NCBI RefSeq assembly: GCF_900496975.1 | Contig: NZ_UFQC01000018.1 | Span: forward strand, 62,001-126,000 | Reading direction: 5' to 3' | DNA length: 64,000 nucleotides | Origin: Achromobacter veterisilvae | GTDB lineage: Bacteria > Pseudomonadota > Gammaproteobacteria > Burkholderiales > Burkholderiaceae_B | Part shown: one piece after another, positions 27,383 to 35,947 of the stretch | Layout of the letters: each line of letters starts with the position of its first letter | How positions within the stretch are numbered: the first letter of the stretch is position 1 | Notes under the pieces: generated by a model | What the model was told of the DNA's origin: nothing | The model's database searches: none | Seen by the model: only the letters and a program-made list of their open reading frames with translations | Made by a program: the position numbers and the translations under genes

Positions 27383-28687
27383 GTGACCGAACAGCCCCGC
27401 ATCGCCATTACCCCCGAGCGCGCCCTGGTCGACGTGGCGCGCGATATCCGCATCGACGGATTCCCCGCCTACGCGTTCATCACCGTGACGGCCAGCATGC
27501 GGATGTGCGGCGCGCAATGGCGCTCGCAGGCCGTGTTCGCGGCCGGCCACGACGGCAGCCTGGACCTGTCGCGCGATTGCCCGGTGTCCGGCAGCTACGC
27601 CGAGCCGTCGGCCATGGGCATCGTCTGGTCCATGGCCTGCTGCGACATGGACCGCGTGGTGTTCCCGCCCGATCGCACGGAAGCGCTGGTCATCGACATC
27701 GAGGCCAGCGACGGCCGCCATACCGCCACCGCGCGCCTGGTGCAGGAATTCCTGGCCGAAGGCGTGACCCACCGCGCCGTGCGCGAGCAGGTCGGCGGCA
27801 TGACCGTGTCCGGCGAACTCTACACGCCCGCCGGCCCCGGTCCGCATCCGCTGGTGATCTACATGAACGGATCGTCCGGCGGCGTCAACGCGCCGCGCGC
27901 GGCGCTCTTCGCGGCCCGCGGCTACCAGTGCCTGGCGCTGGCCATCTTCAACTACGACGGCCGGCCCAAGTACCTGAACGACATGCCGCTGGAATACTTC
28001 GAGCAGGCCCTGCGCTGGGCCCGCGCCGAGCTGGCGCCGCGCGATGGCTTCGTGGCGCTGTCCGGCATCAGCCGGGGAGGCGAGACCTCGCTGCTGGTGG
28101 CGGCGCATTATCCCGAGCTGGTCAGTGCCGTGGTCGCCTACGTGCCGTCGCCGGTCATGCACGGCGTCGTCAGCGCCGGCGCGCCCGGCACCGGCCGCGA
28201 CGCCCAGGTCTGGACCAAGGCCGGCGAACCACTGCCGCACCTGTGGCAGGACAACGCCAGCGCCGACTGGGACGCCGCCTACGCCTCCGATCCGCCGTAC
28301 CGCCAGACCCATGCCTTCCTCAGCGCCACCCGCGACAGCGCCGCCTTCGAGCGCGCCCGCATCCCGGTCGAACGCTATCCCGGCCCCATCATGCTGGTCA
28401 GCGCGTCCGACGACGGCTTCTGGCCCAGCACGGCGTACTCCGAGATCGTCGTGCGGCAGCGCATGGCGCACGGCCTGCCGACGTTCCACCACGTCTGCAT
28501 GGGGGCGGGGCACCACGTGCACTATCCCTATCTGCCCGCCACCCTGATCAGCAAACCGCACGCCATGTCGGGCTTGCTGCTGGACGCGGGCGGAACGCCG
28601 GCCGCGAATGCGGCGGGCAACGAGGGGTCCTATCTGGCGGTGCTGGATTTCCTGGGCCGGACGGCCGGCGGAGATCGGCGGGGATAG
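27383..28687 (+). CDS. Acyl-CoA thioesterase/BAAT-type hydrolase
   Basis: A 434-residue protein with the two-domain architecture of bile acid-CoA:amino acid N-acyltransferase/acyl-CoA thioesterases: an N-terminal beta-sandwich (about 1-140, beginning RIAITPERALVDV) and a C-terminal alpha/beta hydrolase. The triad is Ser230 (GISRGGE; Ser rather than the Cys of BAAT acyltransferases), Asp343 or Asp344 (SASDDGFW) and His377 (GAGHHVH). Ser points to thioester hydrolysis. GTG start with AAGGAG at 27372-27377. It sits next to a Bug receptor and upstream of the thiolase/CoA-transferase operon, so it may release product or salvage CoA. Confidence 0.85.
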   Translation: MTEQPRIAITPERALVDVARDIRIDGFPAYAFITVTASMRMCGAQWRSQAVFAAGHDGSLDLSRDCPVSGSYAEPSAMGIVWSMACCDMDRVVFPPDRTEALVIDIEASDGRHTATARLVQEFLAEGVTHRAVREQVGGMTVSGELYTPAGPGPHPLVIYMNGSSGGVNAPRAALFAARGYQCLALAIFNYDGRPKYLNDMPLEYFEQALRWARAELAPRDGFVALSGISRGGETSLLVAAHYPELVSAVVAYVPSPVMHGVVSAGAPGTGRDAQVWTKAGEPLPHLWQDNASADWDAAYASDPPYRQTHAFLSATRDSAAFERARIPVERYPGPIMLVSASDDGFWPSTAYSEIVVRQRMAHGLPTFHHVCMGAGHHVHYPYLPATLISKPHAMSGLLLDAGGTPAANAAGNEGSYLAVLDFLGRTAGGDRRG

Positions 28688-28706
28688 GCTTGCGGGGAAA
28701 AGATCG

Positions 28707-28731
28707 CCGGCTTTCGAGCCGGTTTTTTTTT
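28707..28731 (+). terminator. Rho-independent terminator after the thioesterase gene
   Basis: CCGGCT/AGCCGG (28707-28712 with 28717-28722) encloses a stable TTCG tetraloop and is followed by nine T residues. It separates the Bug-thioesterase unit from the thiolase operon promoter. Confidence 0.92.
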
Positions 28732-28825
28732 GGCCGCGCGAAATGGGAGCCGCGCTGCGTTCCAGGCAAAACCTAGGGTTTCTACTTATGTCCACTGACA
28801 TTGCGCGGGCATAGAATTTCGCCTG

Positions 28826-28861
28826 TTCCATTAAAAGGAATGTGATTCCGTTAAACGGAAT
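28826..28861. promoter_or_regulatory. Tandem IclR-like operators before the thiolase operon
   Basis: Two inverted repeats lie side by side: TTCC-N7-GGAA at 28826-28840 and the perfect palindrome ATTCCGTT-A-AACGGAAT at 28845-28861. Their centres are 20 bp apart, about two helical turns, as expected for two dimers binding the same face. They are 61 nt upstream of the first gene of an operon that itself encodes an IclR regulator. Confidence 0.65.
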
Positions 28862-28921
28862 CTTGGAAATAATAGAAAGCGCCGCGGCGATCCTGCACGC
28901 GGCGCGCCGGATGAGGCAGCA

Positions 28922-29776
28922 ATGCAAAGATCGACCTTCCTGACGAACGATGGCGCGCAACTCAGCTATGCAAGCTGGCCTGCGCGGCAAGCGGACGCGC
29001 AACCGGTGGTCATGCTGCATTCCCTGTTCTTCGGCGCGGACATGTTCGACGCGGTGGTGCCTCGCCTGGGCGGCGACTACGCCGTGCTGGCGGTCGACCA
29101 CCGCGGGCAGGGCGCAAGCAGCGCGGGCGCGCAGCCGGCGTCCATGCTGCGCCTGGCCCAGGACACCATCGCCCTGATCGAGGCGCGCGTCGGCGGGCCG
29201 GCGCACGTGGTGGGCAGTTCCATGGGCGGCTATGTGGCCCTGCAGATGGCGGCATTGCGGCCGGACTTGCTGCGCACGCTGACGCTGTCCTGCTGCACCG
29301 CGCATGCCGAGCGGCAGCCCGAGCGCTTCGATGCCCTGGAAGCGGCCTTGCGCGAGCAGGGGCCGGCCAGGCTGGTCGACACCTTGATGGCCACCATGTT
29401 CAGCGAACACTTCATGCAGCAGGGCGACGCGCAGGCGCGGGCCCGGTGGCGCGCGCATTTCGCGGCCCTGCCGCGCAGCGTGGCCGATGCGGTGCATGGC
29501 GTGTTTTCCCGGCCCGGCTATGAGCCGCTGCTGCCCGGGCTGGACATGCCGGTACTGTTGTGCAGCGGCCAGGGCGACCGGGCCAAGCGGCCCGAGGACA
29601 TGCAGTACATCGCCGACCGGGTCGCAGGCAGCCGCCATGTGACCTTCGAGCGGGCCGGCCATACGCCGCCCGTCGAAGACCCGGCCCGTTTCGCCGCCGA
29701 GCTGCTGCGCTTCTGGCGCGCAAGCGCCCGCGTCCCCGGCGAAGGCGCCGCGCGGCCTCTCGCGCCCAACTCCTGA
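28922..29776 (+). CDS. Alpha/beta hydrolase (enol-lactonase-like)
   Basis: First gene of the large catabolic operon, 284 residues, cytoplasmic. The family pattern resembles 3-oxoadipate enol-lactone hydrolases: VVMLHSLFFGADMFDAVV for the oxyanion loop, VDHRGQGAS, nucleophile Ser100 in GSSMGG, then GQGDRAKRPEDM with the acid and a C-terminal GHTPPVEDP with the His. A ring lactone or thioester is the plausible substrate; PcaD identity should not be assumed because no protocatechuate genes are nearby. The DUF35-like gene follows after 28 nt. Confidence 0.83.
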   Translation: MQRSTFLTNDGAQLSYASWPARQADAQPVVMLHSLFFGADMFDAVVPRLGGDYAVLAVDHRGQGASSAGAQPASMLRLAQDTIALIEARVGGPAHVVGSSMGGYVALQMAALRPDLLRTLTLSCCTAHAERQPERFDALEAALREQGPARLVDTLMATMFSEHFMQQGDAQARARWRAHFAALPRSVADAVHGVFSRPGYEPLLPGLDMPVLLCSGQGDRAKRPEDMQYIADRVAGSRHVTFERAGHTPPVEDPARFAAELLRFWRASARVPGEGAARPLAPNS

Positions 29777-29804
29777 TATTCCGAAAGCAGAAGGATCTAC
29801 AAGC

Positions 29805-30233
29805 ATGCAAGCTGAAAACATCGGCCAGACAGGCGGCGCGGGCTTTACCGCCGACGCGCTGCCGTTCAAGGACATGGCCGCAACGGGCGAACCGGATTTC
29901 GAAGTGCGCGATGGCGTCGTGATGCTGCGCGGCAGCCGGTCGCGCTCGTCGGGCAGCCTGGCGTTTCCGCGCCGCGAGGTCTGCATTGAAACAGGGGCGC
30001 GCGACATGGAGCCGGTGAGCTTCGGCCCCCTGGGCACGCTGTATTCGTATTCGACCGTGCACGTGTCCTCGAGCCGCCAGGTGCCGTACACCATCGGCTA
30101 TGTCGACCTGGAAAACGGCGTGCGCGTCCTGGCCGCCGTCCACGCCCAGGCCGAGGAACTGCGCTGCGACCTGCCCGTAGAACTGCGTACCGACGGCGAA
30201 AGCTGGTTCGTCGCGCCCGTCGCCGCCCGATAA
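29805..30233 (+). CDS. OB-fold (DUF35-type) protein with degenerate zinc ribbon
   Basis: A 142-residue thiolase partner protein. DUF35 proteins carry an N-terminal rubredoxin-like zinc ribbon (CxxCG, then CxxC) and a C-terminal OB fold. Here the OB fold is clear (GTLYSYSTVHVSS, YVDLENGVRV), but the ribbon reads SRSSG and VCIET: three of the four cysteines are replaced by Ser, Ser and Thr, leaving only the Cys of REVC. It lies 10 nt before the thiolase gene. By analogy with thiolase-DUF35 complexes such as Ltp2-ChsH2 it probably forms a complex with the next gene's product, but without bound zinc. Confidence 0.82.
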   Translation: MQAENIGQTGGAGFTADALPFKDMAATGEPDFEVRDGVVMLRGSRSRSSGSLAFPRREVCIETGARDMEPVSFGPLGTLYSYSTVHVSSSRQVPYTIGYVDLENGVRVLAAVHAQAEELRCDLPVELRTDGESWFVAPVAAR

Positions 30234-30243
30234 GGAAGAAACC

Positions 30244-31392
30244 ATGAGCGAAGCATTCATCGTAGGCGCGGCCATGATCCCGATGGGCAAATACCGGGAG
30301 TCGAGCTATTCAGGCCTGGCGCTGCCCGCCGTGCTCAATGCGCTGCGCGACGCGGGCGTGGCGCCCGGCGAAGTGGACGCCGTCGTGTGCGGGCACGCGT
30401 TCGGCGGCATGTTGACCGGCCAGCGCATCGTCAAGGAATTGGGCATCAGTTCGGTGCCGGTCAGCAACGTGGACAACGCCTGCTCGGGCGGGGCCACGGC
30501 CCTGCACCTGGCGTACAAAGACATCGCCGCGGGCCGCCACGACGTGATTCTCGTGATCGGCGTGGACAAGCTCACGCAGTTCGGCGGCGGCACGCTGCCG
30601 CTGGTGGCCGAAGATCCGGAAGTGCGCCAGGGCATGGTGATGCCGGCGATGTACGCCATGCGCGCGCGCCGCTATCTGCACGAACGCGGGGTGGGCCCGG
30701 AGGTGCTGGCCGAAGTCAGCGTGAAGGCGCGCCGCCATGGCGCCCGCAATCCCTATGCCCAGTTCCGCAGCGCCGTCACGGCCGAAGAGGTGCTGAACTC
30801 GCGTCCCATCTGCGATCCGCTGACGCTGATGCAATGCTGCCCCACGGGCGATGGCGCGGCCGCCGTGCTGCTGGTGTCGGACGCCGTGCGCCGTCGCCTG
30901 GGACGCCCGGCGGTGCGCATTGCCGCGTCGATCCTGCATTCGGGTTCGGTGACGCTGGGCTACCGCGACATGCTGCGTCCCGAGATCACTTTCGATTCGG
31001 CGCGCGACGCCTACGAAATGGCAGGCATCGGTCCGAAGGATGTCGATGTGATCGAACTGCACGACGCCTTCACCATTGCCGAGCTGGTGTACTACGAAGC
31101 GCTGGGCCTGTGCCAGCCGGGCGAGTCGGCGGGCTACCTGCTTGACGGCAAGAGCACCTACGGCGGCGAAGTGGTCGTCAATCCCAGCGGCGGGCTGCTG
31201 TCCAAGGGACATCCGGTGGGCGCCAGCGGTGTCGCTCAGGCGGTGGAAATGTACTGGCAATTGACGGGCCAGGCAGGCGCGCGCCAGGTCGAAAACGCCC
31301 GCGTGGGGCTGAGCCACGTGACGGGCGGCGGCATCGCCGGCCTGGATCATGGCGCATGCACCGTGCATCTGTTCGAGCAGGTCGCCCAATGA
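30244..31392 (+). CDS. SCP2-type thiolase
   Basis: A 382-residue thiolase-fold enzyme that cleaves or forms a carbon-carbon bond next to an acyl-CoA. Nucleophile Cys80 (NACSGG) is retained, with ELHDAFTIAE and His323 in GHPVGASG. The second catalytic Cys of classical thiolases is missing from its usual CxGxG context, as in many SCP2-thiolase-like proteins. Cys80 argues for thiolase rather than the aldolase activity of Ltp2, which lacks it. The stop overlaps the ATG of the IclR gene (ATGA), and DUF35 lies directly upstream, so the three are translated together. Confidence 0.9.
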   Translation: MSEAFIVGAAMIPMGKYRESSYSGLALPAVLNALRDAGVAPGEVDAVVCGHAFGGMLTGQRIVKELGISSVPVSNVDNACSGGATALHLAYKDIAAGRHDVILVIGVDKLTQFGGGTLPLVAEDPEVRQGMVMPAMYAMRARRYLHERGVGPEVLAEVSVKARRHGARNPYAQFRSAVTAEEVLNSRPICDPLTLMQCCPTGDGAAAVLLVSDAVRRRLGRPAVRIAASILHSGSVTLGYRDMLRPEITFDSARDAYEMAGIGPKDVDVIELHDAFTIAELVYYEALGLCQPGESAGYLLDGKSTYGGEVVVNPSGGLLSKGHPVGASGVAQAVEMYWQLTGQAGARQVENARVGLSHVTGGGIAGLDHGACTVHLFEQVAQ

Positions 31393-32198
31393 AGCGCGCT
31401 GGCGCGGTGCCGGATCAGGCGGCCCCGGAGGCCGCGTCGTCCACCGGGACGGTCAGCCGGGCCTTGCGCCTGTTGACCGTGCTGGCCGACGCGGGCTCCA
31501 GCGTAACGGTCAAGCAGATCGCCGAGCAGATGGGCGTGGCGCCGTCCACGGCGCATCGCTTGCTCCAGTTGCTCAAGCAGGACGGTTTCGTCGAGGCCTC
31601 GGCCGTCGGCCACCAATACTCCATCGGCCCGCAGTTCTATCGCGTGGCGGCCCGGGTGCTGGATTCCGTGTCCACGCCGGCGCTGGCGCAGCCTTTCATC
31701 CAGGCCATCGCCAACGCCTTCGACGAGACCGTTCTGTTCGGCCTGTATGTGCCCACCGAGCGCGCGCTGAGTTTTGCCGCGCGCGCCGACGGCCAGCAAA
31801 AGCTCAAGTACCAGATCGACCTGCATCGGCCGCTGTCCCTGGTGTGGGGCGCTTCCGGCAAGGCGGTGCTGGCGTACCTGCCGCCCGGGGAGATCGAGGC
31901 GATCCTTTCCGAAGAAGGGGCGTCCCCCGGCACGGGCGCGACGCCGCCCGCGCTTTCGGTCCTGCAGGACGAGCTCGCGCAAGTGCGCGCGCGGGGCTAC
32001 GCGGTCAGCGAAAGCGAAAAGCTGCCTGACGCGCGCGGCATCGCGGCGCCGGTGTTCGGTCCGGGCGGGGTGATCGGGTGCATTTGTCTGACCTCTCCGA
32101 AAAGCAGGATGCCGCACGCCAGCATCGAAGCGATCGGACGTGAAATCGTATCGCGCGCGCAAGCGTTGTCGCGCGATCTGGGAAGTTCCAACGTATGA
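31389..32198 (+). CDS. IclR-family regulator embedded in the catabolic operon
   Basis: A 269-residue regulator: an N-terminal extension, a winged HTH at about 18-80 (VKQIAEQMGVAPSTAHRLLQLL) and a C-terminal effector domain with GASGKAVLAYL and GFV/GYAVSESEK segments. ATG 31389 overlaps the thiolase stop and its own stop overlaps the CoA-transferase start, so it is co-translated on both sides. Family regulators usually stand alone or divergent; here it is inside the operon and likely autoregulated through the palindromes at 28826-28861 and perhaps 26194-26210. Confidence 0.92.
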   Translation: MKRAGAVPDQAAPEAASSTGTVSRALRLLTVLADAGSSVTVKQIAEQMGVAPSTAHRLLQLLKQDGFVEASAVGHQYSIGPQFYRVAARVLDSVSTPALAQPFIQAIANAFDETVLFGLYVPTERALSFAARADGQQKLKYQIDLHRPLSLVWGASGKAVLAYLPPGEIEAILSEEGASPGTGATPPALSVLQDELAQVRARGYAVSESEKLPDARGIAAPVFGPGGVIGCICLTSPKSRMPHASIEAIGREIVSRAQALSRDLGSSNV

Positions 32199-33424
32199 AA
32201 GAAGCAAACAAGGTTGCCGAGCCGTTGGCCGGCTACCGGATTCTGGACCTCACGACGTTTCTGTCGGGCCCGTTCTGCACGCAGATCCTGGCCGACCTGG
32301 GCGCGGAGGTCGTCAAGGTGGAAGCGCCAGACGGCGATTCCAGCCGCGCCATCCCGCCGCACTTCGTGGACGAGGACAGCGCGTACTACCTGGGCATCAA
32401 CCGCAACAAGCGCAGCATCGCCGTCGACATGAAGCAGGCGGAAGGCCTGGCCCTGGTCAAGCGCATGATCGCGCGCGCCGACGTGGTGGTGGAGAACTAC
32501 CGCCCGGGCGTCGCCCAGCGCATTGGCCTGGATATCGACGCGCTGCGCGCCCAGCACCCAAAGTTGATCTGGGCCTCGGTCAGCGGATTCGGGCAGACCG
32601 GCCCGTGGCGCGACCGGCCCGCCTACGACATGATCGTGCAGGCCCTGTCCGGCGTGATGAGCCTGACCGGCGAACCGGGCCGCCCGGCCGTGCGCCTGGG
32701 CATCCCGGCGGGCGACATGGTGGCCGGCATGTATTGCGCCATCGCCATCAACGCGGCCCTGGCCGACCGCGAACGCGAAGGGCAGGGACGCGCCATCGAT
32801 GTCTCCATGCTCGACTGCCAGCTTGCCATGCTGTCCTACCAGAGTACCTACGCGCTGGTGGCCGGCGTCGTGCCGCAGCCGCAGGGCGCGCGCCACGACT
32901 CGATCCCGACGTATCGCTCCTTCGTGGGCGGCGACGGCCGCGAGCTGGTGGTGACGGCCAATACGGAACGCATGTGGCGCGGACTGTGCCAGGCGCTGGA
33001 ATGCCCCGAGCTGGCGGAAGACCCCAGTTTTGCCAGCGGCGCGGCGCGCCTGGAGAACCGGCTGGCGCTGTGGCCCTTGCTCGAGGCCGCTTTCCTCAAG
33101 CGCGCCGCGGCCGACTGGATCGAACCGCTCAATGCCTGCGGCGTGCCGGTGGCGCTGATCAAGACCGTGCCCGAGGCGCTGGAAGACGCGCGGCAGTCCG
33201 GGCGCGGCATGGTGCTGCCGCTGGCTTCGGAGCAGCACGAGATCGAAGTGGTGGGCAACCCGATCAAATTCACGGGTTCCGGCTGCGTGGAGGCGACGTA
33301 TCCGCCGCGCCTGGGCGCCGATGCCGAGGCCGTGCTGTCGGCGTGGCTGGACTTGCCGGCCGACGCGGTCGGCGCCTTGCGCGCGCGCCAGGTGCTGGCG
33401 GGCAGGGTGGGCGCGGCGCAATGA
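32195..33424 (+). CDS. Class III (CaiB/BaiF) CoA-transferase
   Basis: Transfers CoA between carboxylic acids without free acid intermediates. The 409 residues show the family start GYRILDLTTFLSGPFCTQILADLGAEVVKVE (in part), the DLK/DMK...VVVENYRPG region, and Asp174 in PAGDMVAG, matching the catalytic Asp169 of formyl-CoA transferase. Start and stop both overlap neighbouring genes by 4 nt. It probably activates the imported acid by taking CoA from a pathway product; donor and acceptor are unknown. Confidence 0.92.
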   Translation: MKEANKVAEPLAGYRILDLTTFLSGPFCTQILADLGAEVVKVEAPDGDSSRAIPPHFVDEDSAYYLGINRNKRSIAVDMKQAEGLALVKRMIARADVVVENYRPGVAQRIGLDIDALRAQHPKLIWASVSGFGQTGPWRDRPAYDMIVQALSGVMSLTGEPGRPAVRLGIPAGDMVAGMYCAIAINAALADREREGQGRAIDVSMLDCQLAMLSYQSTYALVAGVVPQPQGARHDSIPTYRSFVGGDGRELVVTANTERMWRGLCQALECPELAEDPSFASGAARLENRLALWPLLEAAFLKRAAADWIEPLNACGVPVALIKTVPEALEDARQSGRGMVLPLASEQHEIEVVGNPIKFTGSGCVEATYPPRLGADAEAVLSAWLDLPADAVGALRARQVLAGRVGAAQ

Positions 33425-34284
33425 ACGCGCAAACTGCCGTACCAGTCCTGAACCGGGGCGAGGGGCCCGCGGCCGCCGCATTCGCGCCGGACCGTTGGCA
33501 CGAATGCGGCGATGCCAGCGCCGGCACGGCGCTGATGCTGCATTCGCTGGGCCTGGACGGGCGCGCCTTCGCCGCGCTCTGGCGCGCCCTGCCCAAAGGG
33601 TGGCGGCTCATTTCCTATGACCAGCTCGGGCACGGCGCGGCGGCGGGGGCCACGGACTTCACCTTCGCCGATTGCGTGGCCGACGCCTTGCGGGCATTGG
33701 ACCTCGCGCCAGGCCCGGTGCATGTCCTGGGGCACTCGATGGGCGGCGCGGTCGCCGCCTGCGCGGCGGCAAGCGCGCCGGGCAAGGTGGCTTCCCTGAC
33801 GCTGGTGGCGACGCCGACGACAGGCATGCCGGTATTCGTCGAGCGGGGCCAGGCCGCGCTCGACGGCGGTATGGACGCGGTAGTGGCGCCGACGCTGGCG
33901 CGCTGGTTCGGGCCGGACGGATCGGCCGGCAACGCCGATGCCATCGCCTACGCCCGTTCTGCCTTGCACGCCATGGCGCCCGCGGGATTCGCCGCGGCGT
34001 GGCGGGCGCTGGCGTCGTTCGGCGGATACGCGGATCTGGCGGCGGCCCTGCCTCCGACCCTGTGCGTGGCTGGCGCGCTGGATCTGTCCACGCCGCCGCC
34101 GGCGCTCCAGGCCATCTGCGATGCGCTGCGGGCTGGCCAAGGCCTGCCGGGCGCGGGCGAGGCCGCAAGGGTTGAAACGATAGCCGGACACGGACATATG
34201 TTGCCGCTGACGGCGCCCGAGGCGCTGGCGCGGCTGCTGGCGGCGCATTGGAGCCGTTGCGGCGGGAACGAGGCGCCGCGCTGA
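33421..34284 (+). CDS. Alpha/beta hydrolase (second of the operon)
   Basis: A 287-residue soluble hydrolase, related to but distinct from the operon's first gene product. Motifs: MLHSLGLDGRAFAAL, YDQLGHGAAAG, nucleophile Ser106 in GHSMGG, GALDLSTPP for the acid region and GHGHMLPLTAPEA for the His. The ATG at 33421 overlaps the CoA-transferase stop. The open frame extends far upstream but is only a shadow of the CoA-transferase gene. As in beta-ketoadipate-type pathways, an enol-lactone or ring-cleavage product is a possible substrate; this is inference. Confidence 0.82.
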   Translation: MNAQTAVPVLNRGEGPAAAAFAPDRWHECGDASAGTALMLHSLGLDGRAFAALWRALPKGWRLISYDQLGHGAAAGATDFTFADCVADALRALDLAPGPVHVLGHSMGGAVAACAAASAPGKVASLTLVATPTTGMPVFVERGQAALDGGMDAVVAPTLARWFGPDGSAGNADAIAYARSALHAMAPAGFAAAWRALASFGGYADLAAALPPTLCVAGALDLSTPPPALQAICDALRAGQGLPGAGEAARVETIAGHGHMLPLTAPEALARLLAAHWSRCGGNEAPR

Positions 34285-34320
34285 GCCGGCGCCGCCAGGA
34301 ACGAGAAACAGAGAATCGCT

Positions 34321-35094
34321 ATGACAGAAAACTTGAATGCCGCCCGCGGCCCGGAAATGGAAGGCCTGGTGGCCGTGGTGACCGGCGGCGCCGCGGGCAT
34401 CGGGCAGGCCGTGGTGCAGGTGCTGCTTGAGCGGGGCTGCGTTGTCGCTTCGGTGGACATGACGGCCGAGGGCGTGCCCGCGGGCGCGCAGGCGCTGATC
34501 GCCGATGTGCGCGATCAGCAGGCGCTGAATGCGGCGGTGCACGCTTTTGGAGAACAGCAAGGCCGGATCGATATCCTGGTCAACAACGCCGGGGTGAGCT
34601 TCGTGGGCACCATCGAGGACGGGTCCGACGCCGATTGGCACCGCATCCTGGACATCAATGTCATGGGCCAGATGCGTTCGACCCGCGCCGCGCTGCCCTA
34701 CCTGCGCCGCGCGCCAGCCGCCTGCATCGTGAATATGTCGTCCTGCACCGCGGTCAATGGCCTGCCGCAGCGCGCCCTGTACTCGGCCAGCAAAGGCGCC
34801 ATCCAGTCGATGACCCTGGCGATGGCGGCGGATTTCGTCAGCGAAGGCATACGCGTCAATGCCATAGCGCCGGGCACGGTCGATACCCCGTTCATGTCGC
34901 AGTTGGCCGCCCAGGCGCCCGACCCGGCGGCCAAGCGCGCGCAGTTCGAGGCGCGCCAGCCCACCGGCAGGATGGTGGATCCGCGTGAAGTGGCGGAGGC
35001 GGTGGTGTACCTTGCGCGCCCGTCGGCGCGTTCCACGACCGGCACGATCCTGAATCTGGACGGCGGCATGACCGCCTTGCGCATGCCGCGCTGA
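34321..35094 (+). CDS. Short-chain dehydrogenase/reductase
   Basis: A 257-residue classical SDR. Cofactor motif TGGAAGIG (about 20-27), an aspartate after strand 2 (VDMT) that favours NAD(H), NNAG, the catalytic Ser in NMSSC and YSASK. The C-terminal PTGRMVDPREVAEAVVYLA is typical of 3-hydroxyacyl or sugar-alcohol dehydrogenases. It lies 36 nt downstream of the hydrolase and 59 nt upstream of a second SDR. Probably oxidises a hydroxyl of the pathway intermediate. Confidence 0.9.
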   Translation: MTENLNAARGPEMEGLVAVVTGGAAGIGQAVVQVLLERGCVVASVDMTAEGVPAGAQALIADVRDQQALNAAVHAFGEQQGRIDILVNNAGVSFVGTIEDGSDADWHRILDINVMGQMRSTRAALPYLRRAPAACIVNMSSCTAVNGLPQRALYSASKGAIQSMTLAMAADFVSEGIRVNAIAPGTVDTPFMSQLAAQAPDPAAKRAQFEARQPTGRMVDPREVAEAVVYLARPSARSTTGTILNLDGGMTALRMPR

Positions 35095-35153
35095 GGCGCG
35101 CGCCGCGCACCGAATTTTCTATCAAACATCGCACAGTCAAGTAAGGAAACCTC

Positions 35154-35909
35154 ATGGAATTCAACAACAAAGTCGTCGTCATCACCGGCGCGGGCCAGGG
35201 CATCGGGCGCGCTTACGCGCACGAGTTCTCGAAAGAGGGCGCCGCCGTCGTCGTCGCCGACCTGAACATCGCGGCCGCGCAGAACGTGGAAGCGGAAATC
35301 AAGGCGGCCGGCGGACGGGCGCTGGCCGTGCAGGTGGACGTGGCGGACAAGGCCAGCGCCGATGCGCTGGTGGCGCAGACGCTGGCCGCCTTCGGCAGCG
35401 TGGACGTGCTGATCAACAACGCCGCCATTTTCTCGACGCTGAAGATGAAGCCGTTCGAGGAAATCGACGGCGATGAATGGGACCGCGTGATGGCGGTGAA
35501 CGCCCGCGGCGTCTTTTTCTGCGCCCAGGCCGTGGCCAAGCCCATGCGCGCCAAGGGCTACGGCAAGATCATCAACATCTCTTCCAGCGTGGTGGTGACC
35601 GGCCGGGCGAACTACGCGCACTACGTGGCCTCCAAGGGCGCGGTGGTGGCGCTGACGCGCGCCCTGGCCACGGAACTGGGCGACGACGGCATCAACGTCA
35701 ACGCGATCAGCCCCCACGGCATCGTCACGGAAGTGCCGCGCGACACCATCAAGCCCGAACAATGGGACGCGATCCTGTCCGCGCAGGCGCTCAAGCGCAA
35801 GGGCGACGTCAGCGACATGATCGGCGCCACGATGTTCCTGGCTTCCGACGCGAGCAAGTACATCACCGGCCAGACGCTCAACGTGGACGCCGGCCTGCGG
35901 TTCAACTGA
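35154..35909 (+). CDS. Short-chain dehydrogenase/reductase
   Basis: A 251-residue SDR with TGAGQGIG (about 11-18), VVADLN giving an NAD preference, NNAA in place of NNAG, catalytic Ser in NISSS and YVASK. AAGGAAA precedes the ATG. It is closer to the SDR at 47404 in the other catabolic operon (shared LKMKPFEEI / LKKKPFEEI stretch and YVASKGAV) than to its immediate neighbour, suggesting the two operons process related intermediates. Confidence 0.9.
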   Translation: MEFNNKVVVITGAGQGIGRAYAHEFSKEGAAVVVADLNIAAAQNVEAEIKAAGGRALAVQVDVADKASADALVAQTLAAFGSVDVLINNAAIFSTLKMKPFEEIDGDEWDRVMAVNARGVFFCAQAVAKPMRAKGYGKIINISSSVVVTGRANYAHYVASKGAVVALTRALATELGDDGINVNAISPHGIVTEVPRDTIKPEQWDAILSAQALKRKGDVSDMIGATMFLASDASKYITGQTLNVDAGLRFN

Positions 35910-35947
35910 CCGGCGCGTCATCCCGGATTCCCGCAAAGGAGACAACA

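Noticed and set aside
28922-29776. Calling the hydrolase pcaD
   Set aside because: The resemblance is only to the broad family; no beta-ketoadipate genes adjoin it.
26297-30094. Minus-strand open frame of 1265 codons
   Set aside because: It is a shadow of the Bug, thioesterase and hydrolase genes, rich in His/Gln/Arg and without any domain.
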